Of a DNA stretch of 64,000 bases, positions 1-11,075 are shown piece by piece. The DNA lies in assembly GCF_005239225.2 (NCBI RefSeq), contig NC_133287.1:10893493-10957492 (forward strand), read 5' to 3'. A program made the translations under genes and the position numbers. Below the pieces are notes generated by a model. That model ran no database searches, was not told the DNA's origin, and saw only the letters and a program-made list of their open reading frames with translations. Position 1 is the first letter of the stretch; every line of letters begins with the position of its first letter. The DNA is from Populus alba (taxonomy: Eukaryota > Streptophyta > Magnoliopsida > Malpighiales > Salicaceae).

Positions 1-7
1 CTCACAG

Positions 8-48
8 GAAAGTGTTTTCCTTTCCTTGTCAAAAGGAAAACACTTTCC
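8..48. repeat. Subterminal inverted repeat at element left end
   Basis: GGAAAGTGTTTTCC at 8-21 is answered by its reverse complement GGAAAACACTTTCC at 35-48, forming a short hairpin. The same GGAAAGTG core recurs at the right ends near 5000 and 8760. This supports placing the left end of the element close to position 1. Confidence 0.65.
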
Positions 49-819
49 CAAACTTTGGCTCCGTTGTTCTCCTCTCTGTCCAAAAACAAAAACAGAAAAA
101 AGCAAGAAGATTTGTTCTCCTCTCTGCATCTCTGTCCACATACGTTGAAGAATCACACTCTTCCATTTCAGGTATTTATTCCCTATTTCAGTATTATTTA
201 TGTATATTCTCCGTTTGTTTTTATCTTCTTCATATTTTTTAGATCTGCAAGAATAATAGCAAAAAATTGTTGATTGTTTATCTGTTCCGAAAAAAACTTT
301 TTATTTCTATCTCTCCCGGATCCTCAATTCCTGCCTTTAATATCTCCTTCCTTTTCTCTTTTCTTTAGTAGCTCTTCTATTTACCCAGTTTTCTCTAGTT
401 TTCTTCTTCATCTCCTCCCGTTACAAATACTACAAGATCTGCAGAAAACCCCAACCAATTTATCATCAAAATCAAGCCATAAAACACACATTTTTCATGC
501 CCATTCGGCAGCTTATTGAAAGGATAAAAATCCCCAACAACACCCAACCATCCCTATACTGTGACGAATCCAGCACGAAGAGAGAGACGCAAACCGTAGG
601 AGAAAACTGTCGGGTGAGAGAGGGATGAGGAGCAGATCCTTGAGGTGTAGCCTCCTGCTCCTTGCCCCTTCAATATGTGATGGTGTCCTGCTTCTTTAGA
701 GAACAGGGGATCTGTGATTGAGAACCGGGAGAGAACAGGGGAAGAGAGACGACCGAGAGAGAAGGATCTGTGATGGGCGAGAGAGAATGATCTGTGTGGG
801 CGAGAGAGAACGAAAATAA

Positions 820-1165
820 TTAGTGGGAATGAGGGGAATCAGAGGGGAATGAGGAATTTGAGAAACCAAATTGGGAAGGGAATGAGAAACCGATTGCCAG
901 CCAGGGGAACGAGAAACTGATTGCTAGGGGAACGAGAAGCTGAATGAGATGGGAATGAAACCGAATCAGAGGAGAAACCGAATGATAATGGGAATGACAG
1001 GGGAATGAAACTGACTGAGGAGAAACCGAATGATGGGAAGGGGAATGAAACTGAAGGGGAATGAAACCGAATGGGGGAATGAAACTGAATGATGGGAATG
1101 AAACCGAATTCGAATGATGGGAATGAAACTGAATGATGGGAAGGGGAAGGGGAATGAAACCGTTT
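820..1165. repeat. Degenerate minisatellite in transposon leader
   Basis: The stretch is built from variants of GGGAATGAAACCGAATGAT with units of roughly 9-19 bp. It is purine-rich on plus. It yields a spurious minus-strand reading frame rich in His, Ser, Phe and Pro (820-1221). It sits in the leader of element copy 1; no matching leader is present before copy 2. Confidence 0.7.
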
Positions 1166-1712
1166 AGTTTTATGGGAGATAGAGATAGGCGAGAGAACAT
1201 TGAGGTTTTTTTATAAATCAATGTTGTAGTTTGTTTATATTGTGCTGTAATATAACTCTAAATATAGGTATTTTTCCTCTACAAATAGATATTAACAATA
1301 AAATCTCCTTAATTTGTGACTAATGATTGGATTGATTAGTTTTTTTATCATACAAATGTTATGGACCAGCTTTACCTACCTATTAGTGCCTAAACTCAAC
1401 AATCTCCATGATTATAAATAACAAATCAAAATAGAATAGAATTGAACCTAGCCATGAACTTGATTGTGTGTTGTGTTGCCGCATACGATGTGATTTTCGA
1501 AACTTATGTTTATTTAATTATTCGATAATCACAGTATTTTTTAGAATTAAAATGATTGATGTTATTGATCGTTGTGAACTTCTGAATTGTATATTGTTAG
1601 CTTCTTTGAGCATAATTTATTGTATTTATTGTGTAAGTATTTTATATGTTTTTTTAATATTTATTTCCCTATATTTTTAGGTTTTGTTATCAGAAAACTT
1701 CACTTTCATGTT

Positions 1713-3068
1713 ATGGATAGTAAGATAATTAATGTAGCATGCATGGGAGCAGCTGTAACTGTGATAGCTACAGGGTAGCTATTATTGAAGAAGAAAGAAA
1801 TAGAATTTATTTACCAAGAGAACCACGTATAAATGCAATTGCTCAACGAGAATTCTATATTGACAGCATTTTGAATCGAGGTGATCGACATTGTATTGAA
1901 CAAATTCGTATGAAACCTGTTGTCTTATATAGATTGTGTGATGTTCTCATAAATCGTAATCTATTACGATCAACTCAAAATGTGTCTATTAGGGAGCAAG
2001 TAATTGTGTTCTTACAAATTATAGGCCAAAACCAAAGATTTCGGGTTATTAGTGGTATATATTATAGGTCTGTTGAAACTATCCATCGTTACTTTAGAAT
2101 TGTTTTAAAAGCAATTCTTAAGCTATACAAGCACCTTATTAAAGATCCAGAGGATACAGTTCCAGCTGAGATAATGAATAATCGAAGATTCTATCCTTAT
2201 TTTAAGGTATGAGAACAATACCAATATTTTTTATACATTAATTAATTACATCTACAAGAAAGTTTATAAATCATTTTTTCATGTTTATATAGGATTGTGT
2301 GGGAGCAATTGATGGTACCCATGTTCCTGCAAATGTTCCTGTTGAGATTCAAGGAAAGTTTCGAGGTCGAAAAGAAGGAACAACACAAAATGTTTTAGCA
2401 GCTATAACTTTTGATTTGAAGTTTATATATGTTTTAGCTGGTTGGGAAGGAAGTGCACATGATTCACGGGTTCTAGGTGATGCATTATCAAGACCTAGTG
2501 GTCTAAAAATTCCAGAAGGTATATAATAAATTATTTTATTATATGCAATAAATATATAAAATGTCTTATCAGATAAAGATAGTAATAGGTTTTATTTTTT
2601 TTAAATTTGTAGGGAAATATTATCTTGGTGATGCTGGTTACGGTATTCGAAAAGGAATCATTTCTCCTTTTCGTGGAGTTCGATATCACTTGAATGAGTT
2701 TACAGAACGTGCACCAGAAAATGAAAAGGAGTTATTTAATCTTCGACACTCTTCATTGAGAACCGCTATTGAGCGAGGGTTTGGTATTTTGAAGAGTCGT
2801 TTTAGATCAATTGATGGAAAATCTTTTTGGTCCTATGAAACACAAGTAGATGTTTGTGCTTGCATGTTGTATTATTCATAATCATATAATGGGGGTTGAT
2901 CCTTATGACTTTATTATGGAAGAAATATGTTCGGATAGTGAACCAATTAGACGAACAATCAACTTAAGTCAACGGGAGGAAAGAGAAGAGAATAGGGAGT
3001 GGATAACAAAAAGAGAAATGATTGCATCAACCATGTGGAATGACTATAACACTCAAAGAAATAATTAA
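1713..3068 (+). pseudogene. PIF/Harbinger DDE transposase, frameshifted copy 1
   Basis: Same gene as 5477-6832 and nearly identical to it. The exons are 1713-2206, 2293-2518 and 2613-3068, with GT-AG introns at the same places. Two single-base indels break it. One G is missing in the GGG run near 1773, so the first exon stops after 21 codons. One extra T near 2852 shifts the C-terminal part of the last exon. The catalytic motifs GAIDGTH, LGDAGY and AIERGFG are all still encoded. Both lesions lie at short homopolymers, so sequencing or assembly error is possible. Otherwise this copy is dead and would depend on transposase made elsewhere. Confidence 0.8.
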
Positions 3069-3264
3069 TTGAGTGTTAATTATGTGTTTGTTTTTATTAT
3101 GTATTGCTTGAGTTTGTGTTATCTTTGTTATGTATTTGGAGTAGATTTTGACTTTATAATAATTTCTCTTTTAATTAGTAATTGTAGTTTTTATATGAAA
3201 TTTATTAAATCTAAATATTGTATGATTTTATTTTGTATAAATTTATAATTTCTTTTTTGTAGAA

Positions 3265-4223
3265 ATGAGTTCCACGCAGAACGAAAAATGCAAGGGCAAG
3301 CACTTCACATGGTCTAAGCCTATGTCTCACATGTTGCTTGAGATATTAGTTGAGGAGGCACTTAAAGGAAGCAAACCTTCTTCCACCTTTAAAGCAGAAT
3401 CTTTTGTTAAGGTGGCTACAGAAATCAGTCAAAAGTTCAACGTCCAATGCGAGCCTAAGCATGTGGACAATCATCTCAAGACTGTGAAAAAAAGAATGGG
3501 GAATAATAACCAAACTTAAAAATAAAAGTGGCTTTGGCTGGGATGATTGTTTAAAGATGATTACAGTTTCGAAAGATGTATATGATGAAGAAGTTAAGGT
3601 ATGATAAATTTTATAACGCTTTGTAATTTTTATATTTACTTTTGTTTCTAAAATGTTATACAATGAACTAAAAAATTGCATTTTCTAAACTTTATGAACA
3701 GGCACATCCCAATCATGACAAGTTTCTCAACAAAAAACTTGATATGTACGAGGCAATGGCAATTGTTGTTGGAAAAGACATGGCAATCGGAAATTATGCG
3801 AAATCATATGCTGATGTCAACTTGGAAGAGAACACTGAAGAGCAATCAATTTCAATTGAAAATGAAGGTGAATATGAAGAAAGTTATAAGGGAAAAGAAA
3901 CATCTTCCTCTAGTACACAAAAGAGGCAACATAGGAAGAGAAATCGCACCTATGAAGATGATGGTATTGAAAAGTTGTCTAAACAGATTGGAGATGTAGC
4001 ATTTGCAATTCAAAGCCTCAGCAAAAATCAACTTGATGTTAATGCACTATATACGGAAGTGATGAAAATTGAAGGCTTTGATGAGATCACTCTTGGGGAT
4101 GCATTTGATCATTTGGTCCAAAATGAAATGTTGGCAAAAGCATTTATGGCAAAAAATGCTAATTTGAGGAAAATTTGGGTTCAAAATTTTGTGAACCAAC
4201 ACTGCTACAGGCCTGCTTGCTAA
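3265..4223 (+). pseudogene. Myb/SANT-like transposon protein (PIF ORF1), frameshifted copy 1
   Basis: Two exons, 3265-3598 and 3702-4223. Exon 1 encodes a Myb/SANT-like DNA-binding domain: a Trp-containing first helix around residues 14-35 and HVDNHLKTVKK near residues 70-80. An extra A in the A run near 3488-3494 shifts the frame before the conserved EWG motif, so translation would end at 3519. Exon 2 is intact and gives the natural C-terminus, ending in NQHCYRPAC. In this family the protein acts with the transposase, helping DNA binding and nuclear import. Compare copy 2 (7029-7926), whose lesion is at the other end. Confidence 0.75.
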
Positions 4224-4942
4224 GATGGTTTGACTATGTTTAAAATTTGAGTTCAGACTATGTTTGTTATTTAACGAGTATGTTTACTTGTTTAATTCAG
4301 TCTAGCATGTTTATGTTTGTAATTTGAACTAATATGTATGTATATGACATCGAAACTTAATATTTATGCATAACTATGTTTGATGTTAGATATTTATATT
4401 TATATCTTGATGTTTATTTGATATATATTAAAGGGATATTAAAGAGATAATTGTCTTTACCCGTACAAAAAAAATATTTATCCAAAAACCCATAAAAATA
4501 TTTTTGTATGTATAAAACCTAAATATATAACTCTTACCATAAACTAATTTGGCTTTCTTTATATGGAAAAAAAAACTTATTTTAAGCTTTTAAAATTGAA
4601 AAAATAATATATTAATAGGTTTTACGTAAAAAAAATTTCACAATCTTATTTCTCTATAATATAATATGATATATATAGTTATATTTTATAAAATAAGCTA
4701 TATATAAATATAGGATATACTAAAAAAAATTCATCATTATACTTTTTAGATTTCATTTTTTTTATTGTAAGTGATTAAATATTTATATTAAATATTTTAT
4801 ATATATTAGATAAACCTGAAAAAAAAATTAATTCATTAATAAATTATTTTCCAGTTCATTTTCCATAACACAAACAAACACTGGAAAAGTGTTTTCCAGT
4901 TCATTTTCCATAACACTACCAAACATCGGAAAATACTTTCCC

Positions 4943-5022
4943 GGAATTCACTTTCCAGGAATTCACTTTCCCCGGAATTCACTTTCCAAAAGGAATTCAC
5001 TTTCCTGCAAACAAACGGAGCC
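4943..5022. repeat. Right subterminal array and TIR of copy 1
   Basis: Four copies of the 14-mer GGAATTCACTTTCC lie at 4943-4956, 4958-4971, 4974-4987 and 4992-5005, directly inside the terminal repeat that ends in CGGAGCC at 5022. Regularly spaced subterminal motifs of this kind are plausible binding sites for the Myb-like ORF1 protein or the transposase; that role is inferred. Confidence 0.7.
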
Positions 5023-5476
5023 TAATATAGGTATTTTTCCTCTACAAATAGATATTAACAATAAAATCTCCTTAATTTGTGACTAATGATTGGATTGATT
5101 AGTTTTTTTATCATACAAATGTTATGGACCAGCTTTACCTACCTATTAGTGCCTAAACTCAACAATCTCCATGATTATAAATAACAAATCAAAATAGAAT
5201 AGAATTGAACCTAGCCATGAACTTGATTGTGTGTTGTGTTGCCACATACGATGTGATTTTCGAAACTTATGTTTATTTAATTATTCGATAATCACAGTAT
5301 TTTTTAGAATTAAAATGATTGATGTTATTGATCGTTGTGAACTTCTGAATTGTATATTGTTAGCTTCTTTGAGCATAATTTATTGTATTTATTGTGTAAG
5401 TATTTTATATGTTTTTTTAATATTTATTTCCCTATATTTTTTAGGTTTTGTTATCAGAAAACTTCACTTTCATGTT

Positions 5477-6832
5477 ATGGATAGTAAGATAATTAATGTA
5501 GCATGCATGGGAGCAACTGTAACTGTGATAGCTACAGGGGTAGCTATTATTGAAGAAGAAAGAAATAGAATTTATTTACCAAGAGAACCACGTATAAATG
5601 CAATTGCTCAACGAGAATTCTATATTGACAGCATTTTGAATCGAGGTGATCGACATTGTATTGAACAAATTCGTATGAAACCTGTTGTCTTATATAGATT
5701 GTGTGATGTTCTCATAAATCGTAATCTATTACGATCAACTCAAAATGTGTCTATTAGGGAGCAAGTAATTGTGTTCTTACAAATTATAGGCCAAAACCAA
5801 AGATTTCGGGTTATTAGTGGTATATATTATAGGTCTGTTGAAACTATCCATCGTTACTTTAGAATTGTTTTAAAAGCAATTCTTAAGCTATACAAGCACC
5901 TTATTAAAGATCCAGAGGATACAGTTCCAGCTGAGATAATGAATAATCGAAGATTCTATCCTTATTTTAAGGTATGAGAACAATACCAATATTTTTATAC
6001 ATTAATTAATTACATCTACAAGAAAAGTTTATAAATCATTTTTTCATGTTTATATAGGATTGTGTGGGAGCAATTGATGGTACCCATGTTCCTGCAAATG
6101 TTCCTGTTGAGATTCAAGGAAAGTTTCGAGGTCGAAAAGAAGGAACAACACAAAATGTTTTAGCAGCTATAACTTTTGATTTGAAGTTTATATATGTTTT
6201 AGCTGGTTGGGAAGGAAGTGCACATGATTCACGGGTTCTAGGTGATGCATTATCAAGACCTAGTGGTCTAAAAATTCCAGAAGGTATATAATAAATTATT
6301 TTATTATATGCAATAAATATATAAAATGTCTTATCAGATAAAGATAGTAATAGGTTTTATTTTTTTTAAATTTGTAGGGAAATATTATCTTGGTGATGCT
6401 GGTTACGGTATTCGAAAAGGAATCATTTCTCCTTTTCGTGGAGTTCGATATCACTTGAATGAGTTTACAGAACGTGCACCAGAAAATGAAAAGGAGTTAT
6501 TTAATCTTCGACACTCTTCATTGAGAACCGCTATTGAGCGAGGGTTTGGTATTTTGAAGAGTCGTTTTAGATCAATTGATGGAAAATCTTTTTGGTCCTA
6601 TGAAACACAAGTAGATGTTGTGCTTGCATGTTGTATTATTCATAATCATATAATGGGGGTTGATCCTTATGACTTTATTATGGAAGAAATATGTTCGGAT
6701 AGTGAACCAATTAGACGAACAATCAACTTAAGTCAACGGGAGGAAAGGGAAGAGAATAGGGAGTGGATAACAAAAAGAGAAATGATTGCATCAACCATGT
6801 GGAATGACTATAACACTCAAAGAAATAATTAA
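5477..6832 (+). CDS. PIF/Harbinger DDE transposase (HARBI1-like), apparently intact
   Basis: Exons 5477-5971, 6058-6283 and 6378-6832 join in frame across GT-AG introns to give 391 residues, the usual size of plant PIF transposases. The DDE nuclease core is visible. The first Asp is in GAIDGTH (about residue 170), followed by GWEGSAHDSRVL, then the second Asp in YYLGDAGY. The Glu in AIERGFGILKSRF lies 46 residues after that Asp, close to the DD47-48E spacing of this superfamily. The ATG at 5477 follows a probable intron in the 5' leader (AG acceptor near 5443). An upstream in-frame ATG at 5231 would be removed by that intron. The enzyme would cut and rejoin element ends in the nucleus with the ORF1 protein. 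Confidence 0.88.
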
Positions 6833-7028
6833 TTGAGTGTTAATTATGTGTTTGTTTTTATTATGTATTGCTTGAGTTTGTGTTATCTTTGTTATGTATT
6901 TGGAGTAGATTTTGACTTTATAATAATTTCTCTTTTAATTAGTAATTGTAGTTTTTATATGAAATTTATTAAATCTAAATATTGTATGATTTTATTTTGT
7001 ATAAATTTATAATTTCTTTTTTGTAGAA

Positions 7029-7926
7029 ATGAGTTCCACGCAGAACGAAAAATGCAAGGGCAAGCACTTCACATGGTCTAAGCCTATGTCTCACATGTTG
7101 CTTGAGATATTAGCTGAGGAGGCACTTAAAGGAAGCAAACCTTCTTCCACCTTTAAAGCAGAATCTTTTGTTAAGGTGGCTACAGAAATCAGTCAAAAGT
7201 TCAACGTCCAATGCGAGCCTAAGCATGTGGACAATCATCTCAAGACTGTGAAAAAAGAATGGGGAATAATAACCAAACTTAAAAATAAAAGTGGCTTTGG
7301 CTGGGATGATTGTTTAAAGATGATTACAGTTTCGAAAGATGTATATGATGAAGAAGTTAAGGTATGATAAATTTTTATACGCTTTGTAATTTTTATATTT
7401 ACTTTTGTTTCTAAAATGTTATACAATGAACTAAAAAATTGCATTTTCTAAACTTTATGAACAGGCACATCCCAATCATGACAAGTTTCTCAACAAAAAA
7501 CTTGATATGTACGAGGCAATGGCAATTGTTGTTGGAAAAGACATGGCAATCGGAAATTATGCGAAATCATATGCTGATGTCAACTTGGAAGAGAACACTG
7601 AAGAGCAATCAATTTCAATTGAAAATGAAGGTGAATATGAAGAAAGTTATAAGGGAAAAGAAACATCTTCCTCTAGTACACAAAAGAGGCAACATAGGAA
7701 GAGAAATCGCACCTATGAAGATGATGGTATTGAAAAGTTGTCTAAACAGATTGGAGATGTAGCATTTGCAATTCAAAGCCTCAGCAAAAATCAACTTGAT
7801 GTTAATGCACTATATACGGAAGTGATGAAAATTGAAGGCTTTGATGAGATCACTCTTGGGGATGCATTTGATCATTTGGTCCAAAATGAAATGTTGGCAA
7901 AAGCATTTATAGCAAAAAAATGCTAA
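7029..7926 (+). CDS. Myb/SANT-like transposon protein (PIF ORF1), altered C-terminus
   Basis: Exons 7029-7361 and 7465-7926 join in frame. Exon 1 gives a Myb/SANT-like domain of about 100 residues, with FTWSKPMSHMLLEIL at the start, then VKKEWGIITKLKNKSGFGWDD. Exon 2 continues with an acidic/Lys-rich linker and a conserved C-terminal helix region. One extra A in the run at 7914-7920 shifts the frame and ends the protein at AKKC, about 20 residues earlier than copy 1. DNA-binding partner of the transposase by family knowledge. Whether the shortened tail matters is unknown. Confidence 0.75.
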
Positions 7927-8706
7927 TTTGAGGAAAATTTGGGTTCAAAATTTTGTGAACCAACACTGCTACAGGCCTGCTTGCTAAGATGGTTTGACTA
8001 TGTTTAAAATTTGAGTTCAGACTATGTTTGTTATTTAACGAGTATGTTTACTTGTTTAATTCAGTCTAGCATGTTTATGTTTGTAATTTGAACTAATATG
8101 TATGTATATGACATCGAAACTTAATATTTATGCATAACTATGTTTGATGTTAGATATTTATATTTATATCTTGATGTTTATTTGATATATATTAAAGGGA
8201 TATTAAAGAGATAATTGTCTTTACCCGTACAAAAAAAATATTTATCCAAAAACCCATAAAAATATTTTTGTATGTATAAAACCTAAATATATAACTCTTA
8301 CCATAAAACTAATTTGGCTTTCTTTATATGGAAAAAAAAACTTATTTTAAGCTTTTAAAATTGAAAAAATAATATATTAATAGGTTTTACGTAAAAAAAA
8401 ATTTCACAATCTTATTTCTCTATAATATAATATGATATATATAGTTATATTTTATAAAATAAGCTATATATAAATATAGGATATACTAAAAAAAATTCAT
8501 CATTATACTTTTTAGATTTCATTTTTTTTATTGTAAGTGATTAAATATTTATATTAAATATTTTATATATATTAGATAAACCTGAAAAAAAATTAATTCA
8601 TTAATAAATTATTTTCCAGTTCATTTTCCATAACACAAACAAACATTGGAAAGTGTTTTCCAGTTCATTTTCCATAACACTACCAAACATCGGAAAATAC
8701 TTTCCC

Positions 8707-8786
8707 GGAATTCACTTTCCAGGAATTCACTTTCCCCGGAATTCACTTTCCAAAAGGAATTCACTTTCCTGCAAACAAACGGAGCC
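8707..8786. repeat. Right subterminal array and TIR of copy 2
   Basis: The 14-mer GGAATTCACTTTCC occurs at 8707-8720, 8722-8735, 8738-8751 and 8756-8769, followed by the terminal repeat ending in CGGAGCC at 8786. The arrangement is the same as at 4943-5022. Confidence 0.7.
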
Positions 8787-10230
8787 CTAGAAAGCGGTAC
8801 AATCAAAAGGGTGATCGGTGAAAACGTTCGCAACTATGTATGTCAACGCAACAAGTTTTTTAGCATTATTATTAAATTCTAAAATATACTAATTTAAAAA
8901 AAAAAATCAAATTTTTTATTAATATATATTTTTATTTTTATTAATGAATGCAAGGATTTTAACTAAAATTATTGTTTCTGTTAAAAAAAATAAATATTTT
9001 ATGATTGTTAAAATAATTTTAAAAAATATTAAAATAATATATTTTGCTTTTTATATGTGATTAAAAGTTAAAAATATCACAAATATGATAAAATTATATT
9101 AAAAAATCTATTTAAAAATTTTAAGAATAAAAATAAAATTTTATTGAAATTTTATATTAGTATTTAAAAATTATATCTAAACTAAAAAAATAAGCAAAAG
9201 TGTAAAACAAATCTTGATCTCCAAAAAAAAAAAGAAAAAAGAAGAAGAGAATAGGACATAAAAGGGCCTGACTCAGAAGAATTAGACAGGAACGATATAT
9301 TATTGCCAATAGCATTCAAACCCACGATCTATACCCACTCAATCATGCGCTCCTCAGCCGCCTCGCCCTTCAATCATGCGCACCTCAGCCACCTTGCGCC
9401 TTTTGAGCAGTGCGTGAGGCATTTTCTGGTGGCCGTTGGTGATCTTCAACAACGGTGTTTGAAGAGTCATGCAGCCCTCCACACAGTCGGTTGACATGTG
9501 CCAATATCCGCGGCATGACGGAGCTCTGTAAAATTATTATTATTTTTTTATTTTAAAAAAATATATTAGCCTAGGAAAGTTGCAAAGTGATTTTTATTTT
9601 TTTTTATTGTATCGAATTTAATTTAATTTATTTGGTTTTAATTTTATTTGTTTTTAATTTTATTTTTTATGTTTTTTTATTTATAATTGATCCTCGTTCT
9701 TTTAATTTTTATATATTTTATTTTTAATATTTTTTTAATTAAAATATATTTTTTAATTTAATCTCTAATTATTTGATTTTAATTTTTTTTTATTGAATTT
9801 AATTTTTATTTTTATGATTGTAATTCTTTTTGATTTCCTTAGCAGCCTCTGCTTCATATTTAATGCAAGTTTCAACTGGTCGAATAGCCATACTATCTTT
9901 AAGATAGTATCTTACATGCCATGAGAGAAATCCACCCTTTTTTTTTTCTATGTTATGTTCTCTTTGACTAGATCATCGCTGCCTTTAAAGTGCATCATTT
10001 CAAGTAAGAAGATCTATTTGTATATGAATGCATGATGTGAATACTATGGACACACTTACATATAAATACCCTTGTAGTGGCCTTTGCGGGAAGATAATGT
10101 ATACAAAAATACAAAATTATAATACAATTGAAATTAAAGAAGGTGACGAATGGGTGAAAAGGAGAGATTGTATACAAGGAAACTTTCTCTCCTAATAATA
10201 TTCTTTTCGATTTTGATAATGATGTTATTC
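8787..10230. other. Gene-free AT-rich flank
   Basis: No supported gene. About 8880-9200 and 9530-9840 are long A/T runs with poly-T and ATTTTTAAT-like repeats. A short GC-richer island at 9300-9530 contains CATGCGC(T/A)CCTCAGCC twice (near 9343 and 9373), but no convincing coding potential. Confidence 0.5.
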
Positions 10231-10237
10231 TTTGAAT

Positions 10238-10461
10238 TGATATTGATTTTTTTTTTTGTTAGTTTAACGTGGGTGTCTGGGCCAGCTTGTATGCACCTCG
10301 ACTAATCCCACGGGCCCTGAAGTTAACGACCATATAAGCCTCCAGTGACCATCATATGAGCAACTTAGGGTTCGAACTTGAGACCATAGAGAGAGTAAAC
10401 CTCTTGATCCCAAGTTCTTATTACTGGGCCACCACCTAGATAGTCCTGATATTGATTTTTT
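10238..10461 (-). mobile_element. tRNA-derived SINE with target-site duplication
   Basis: On the minus strand the element starts at 10446 with a tRNA-like head. Box A is at 10419-10432 (GGCCCAGTAATAAG on minus) and box B at 10368-10378 (AGTTCGAACCC on minus), typical RNA polymerase III internal promoter parts. It ends in a poly(A) read as poly-T at 10247-10257. A perfect 15-bp duplication, TGATATTGATTTTTT, flanks it at 10238-10252 and 10447-10461. Body length is about 190 bp. The family name is not certain; Salicaceae SINEs are the obvious comparison. Confidence 0.82.
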
Positions 10462-10739
10462 AAATTTAAAAAATGTTTGTGATGATATAGACTCAAGGTT
10501 AAATCTTTTTAATAATTAAGATATGCGTTTTATGTTTTTTTTTTTTTTTTCATGGAAGCTAAACTATTCTCAAGTGTTTTTCCTCTGTTTCTAAACAAAA
10601 AAACATGTGCTTTCTAAAATTCTGCACATCTTACATTCATCATCGTTTTGTGTGTGTTTACTGTTTTTTTTTTTAAATAATAAAGCTGTTTGCATAGCAC
10701 ATGTAAAAAAACAAATATAAGATGTTGGAAGATCGACCT

Positions 10740-11075
10740 TTTTTTATGTTTTTGGAGGTCAAATAGTTAGTGTGTAAATTCCAGTTATGAATAGCTGCCA
10801 CTACCAATAATCACCGAGCTGTAGTAAATCTGGCTATCGAAATAAAAGTCTTTGTGTAGTCAGCTCCTTCAACTTAGTGAATCGATTAGAAACGAAACAT
10901 GCTTTGAATCTTCGTACTAGCTATTCCATCAGCTTTATATTTAATTTTGCAAACCTATTTAGAGTCGATGCATGTTTTCTCTGAGGATTAAAGGCGTTCA
11001 AGGGTCCAAGTATCAATGCTTGAATCTCATTTTGCATGACTTCATCTTTCCAGCGAAGATCTTGATTATCCTGTG
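10740..11075 (-). pseudogene. Ty1/copia reverse transcriptase fragment
   Basis: The minus-strand translation shows the copia segment at the start of reverse transcriptase: LRWKDEVMQNEIQAL, then an IKADG motif, then VEGADYTKTF and TTAR followed by LLVVAAIHNWNLH. This matches the family order W-x-AM-x-EI-x-AL, K-x-KADG, EG-D-x-TF and AIH-W-LHQ. Stop codons and frame changes make it non-functional. No other part of the element is recognisable next to it. Confidence 0.65.

Larger units (their letters stand above)
1..5022 (+). mobile_element. PIF/Harbinger DNA transposon, copy 1 (left end probably just before the window)
   Basis: Autonomous-type element with the two genes typical of plant PIF/Harbinger: a DDE transposase (1713-3068) and a Myb/SANT-like protein (3265-4223), both on plus. 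The right terminus at 5007-5022 reads, on the minus strand, GGCTCCGTTTGTTTGC, a PIF-type terminal inverted repeat. It is followed by TAA, the usual 3-bp TWA target duplication. Subterminal GGAAAGTG-type motifs cluster inside the right end. Similar motifs at 8-48 suggest the left terminus lies just outside the window, so the true left TIR is not seen. Bases 60-1260 form a non-coding leader with pyrimidine-rich and AG-rich stretches. Both genes of this copy carry frameshifts at homopolymers. Confidence 0.85.
1261..8786. repeat. Direct repeat of 3.76 kb (1261-5022 and 5024-8786)
   Basis: The two blocks align at an offset of 3763-3765 along their full length. By eye there are only a few tens of differences, mainly single-base substitutions and 1-bp homopolymer indels. 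Homology begins abruptly at 1261/5024 (AATATAGGTA) and ends at the right terminal repeat of each copy. The leader 1-1260 is not repeated inside the window. Either a nested insertion or a local duplication explains it. Confidence 0.9.
5024..8786 (+). mobile_element. PIF/Harbinger DNA transposon, copy 2 (left part absent here)
   Basis: Second transposon body, nearly identical to 1261-5022, again carrying transposase (5477-6832) and Myb/SANT-like protein (7029-7926). It lacks a left terminal region at this position because it begins at the point where copy 1 ends. Its right terminal repeat (8771-8786) is followed by CTA and then unrelated single-copy sequence. If copy 1 was inserted into this element, its missing left end should be found just upstream of the window. 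Confidence 0.85.

Noticed and set aside
57..72. GGCTCCGTTGTTC as the left terminal repeat of the Harbinger element
   Set aside because: It resembles the TIR, but the subterminal GGAAAGTG motifs lie before it, and the preceding TTT/CTT does not match TAA or CTA after the right ends. A left end just before position 1 fits better.
820..1221. 133-residue minus-strand reading frame rich in His/Ser/Phe/Pro
   Set aside because: It is an artefact of the GGGAATGAAAC minisatellite; no start context, no family, low complexity.
10368..10432. A functional tRNA gene
   Set aside because: Box A and box B are present, but cloverleaf pairing is poor and the sequence continues into a 190-bp body with poly(A) and target duplication; it is a SINE.
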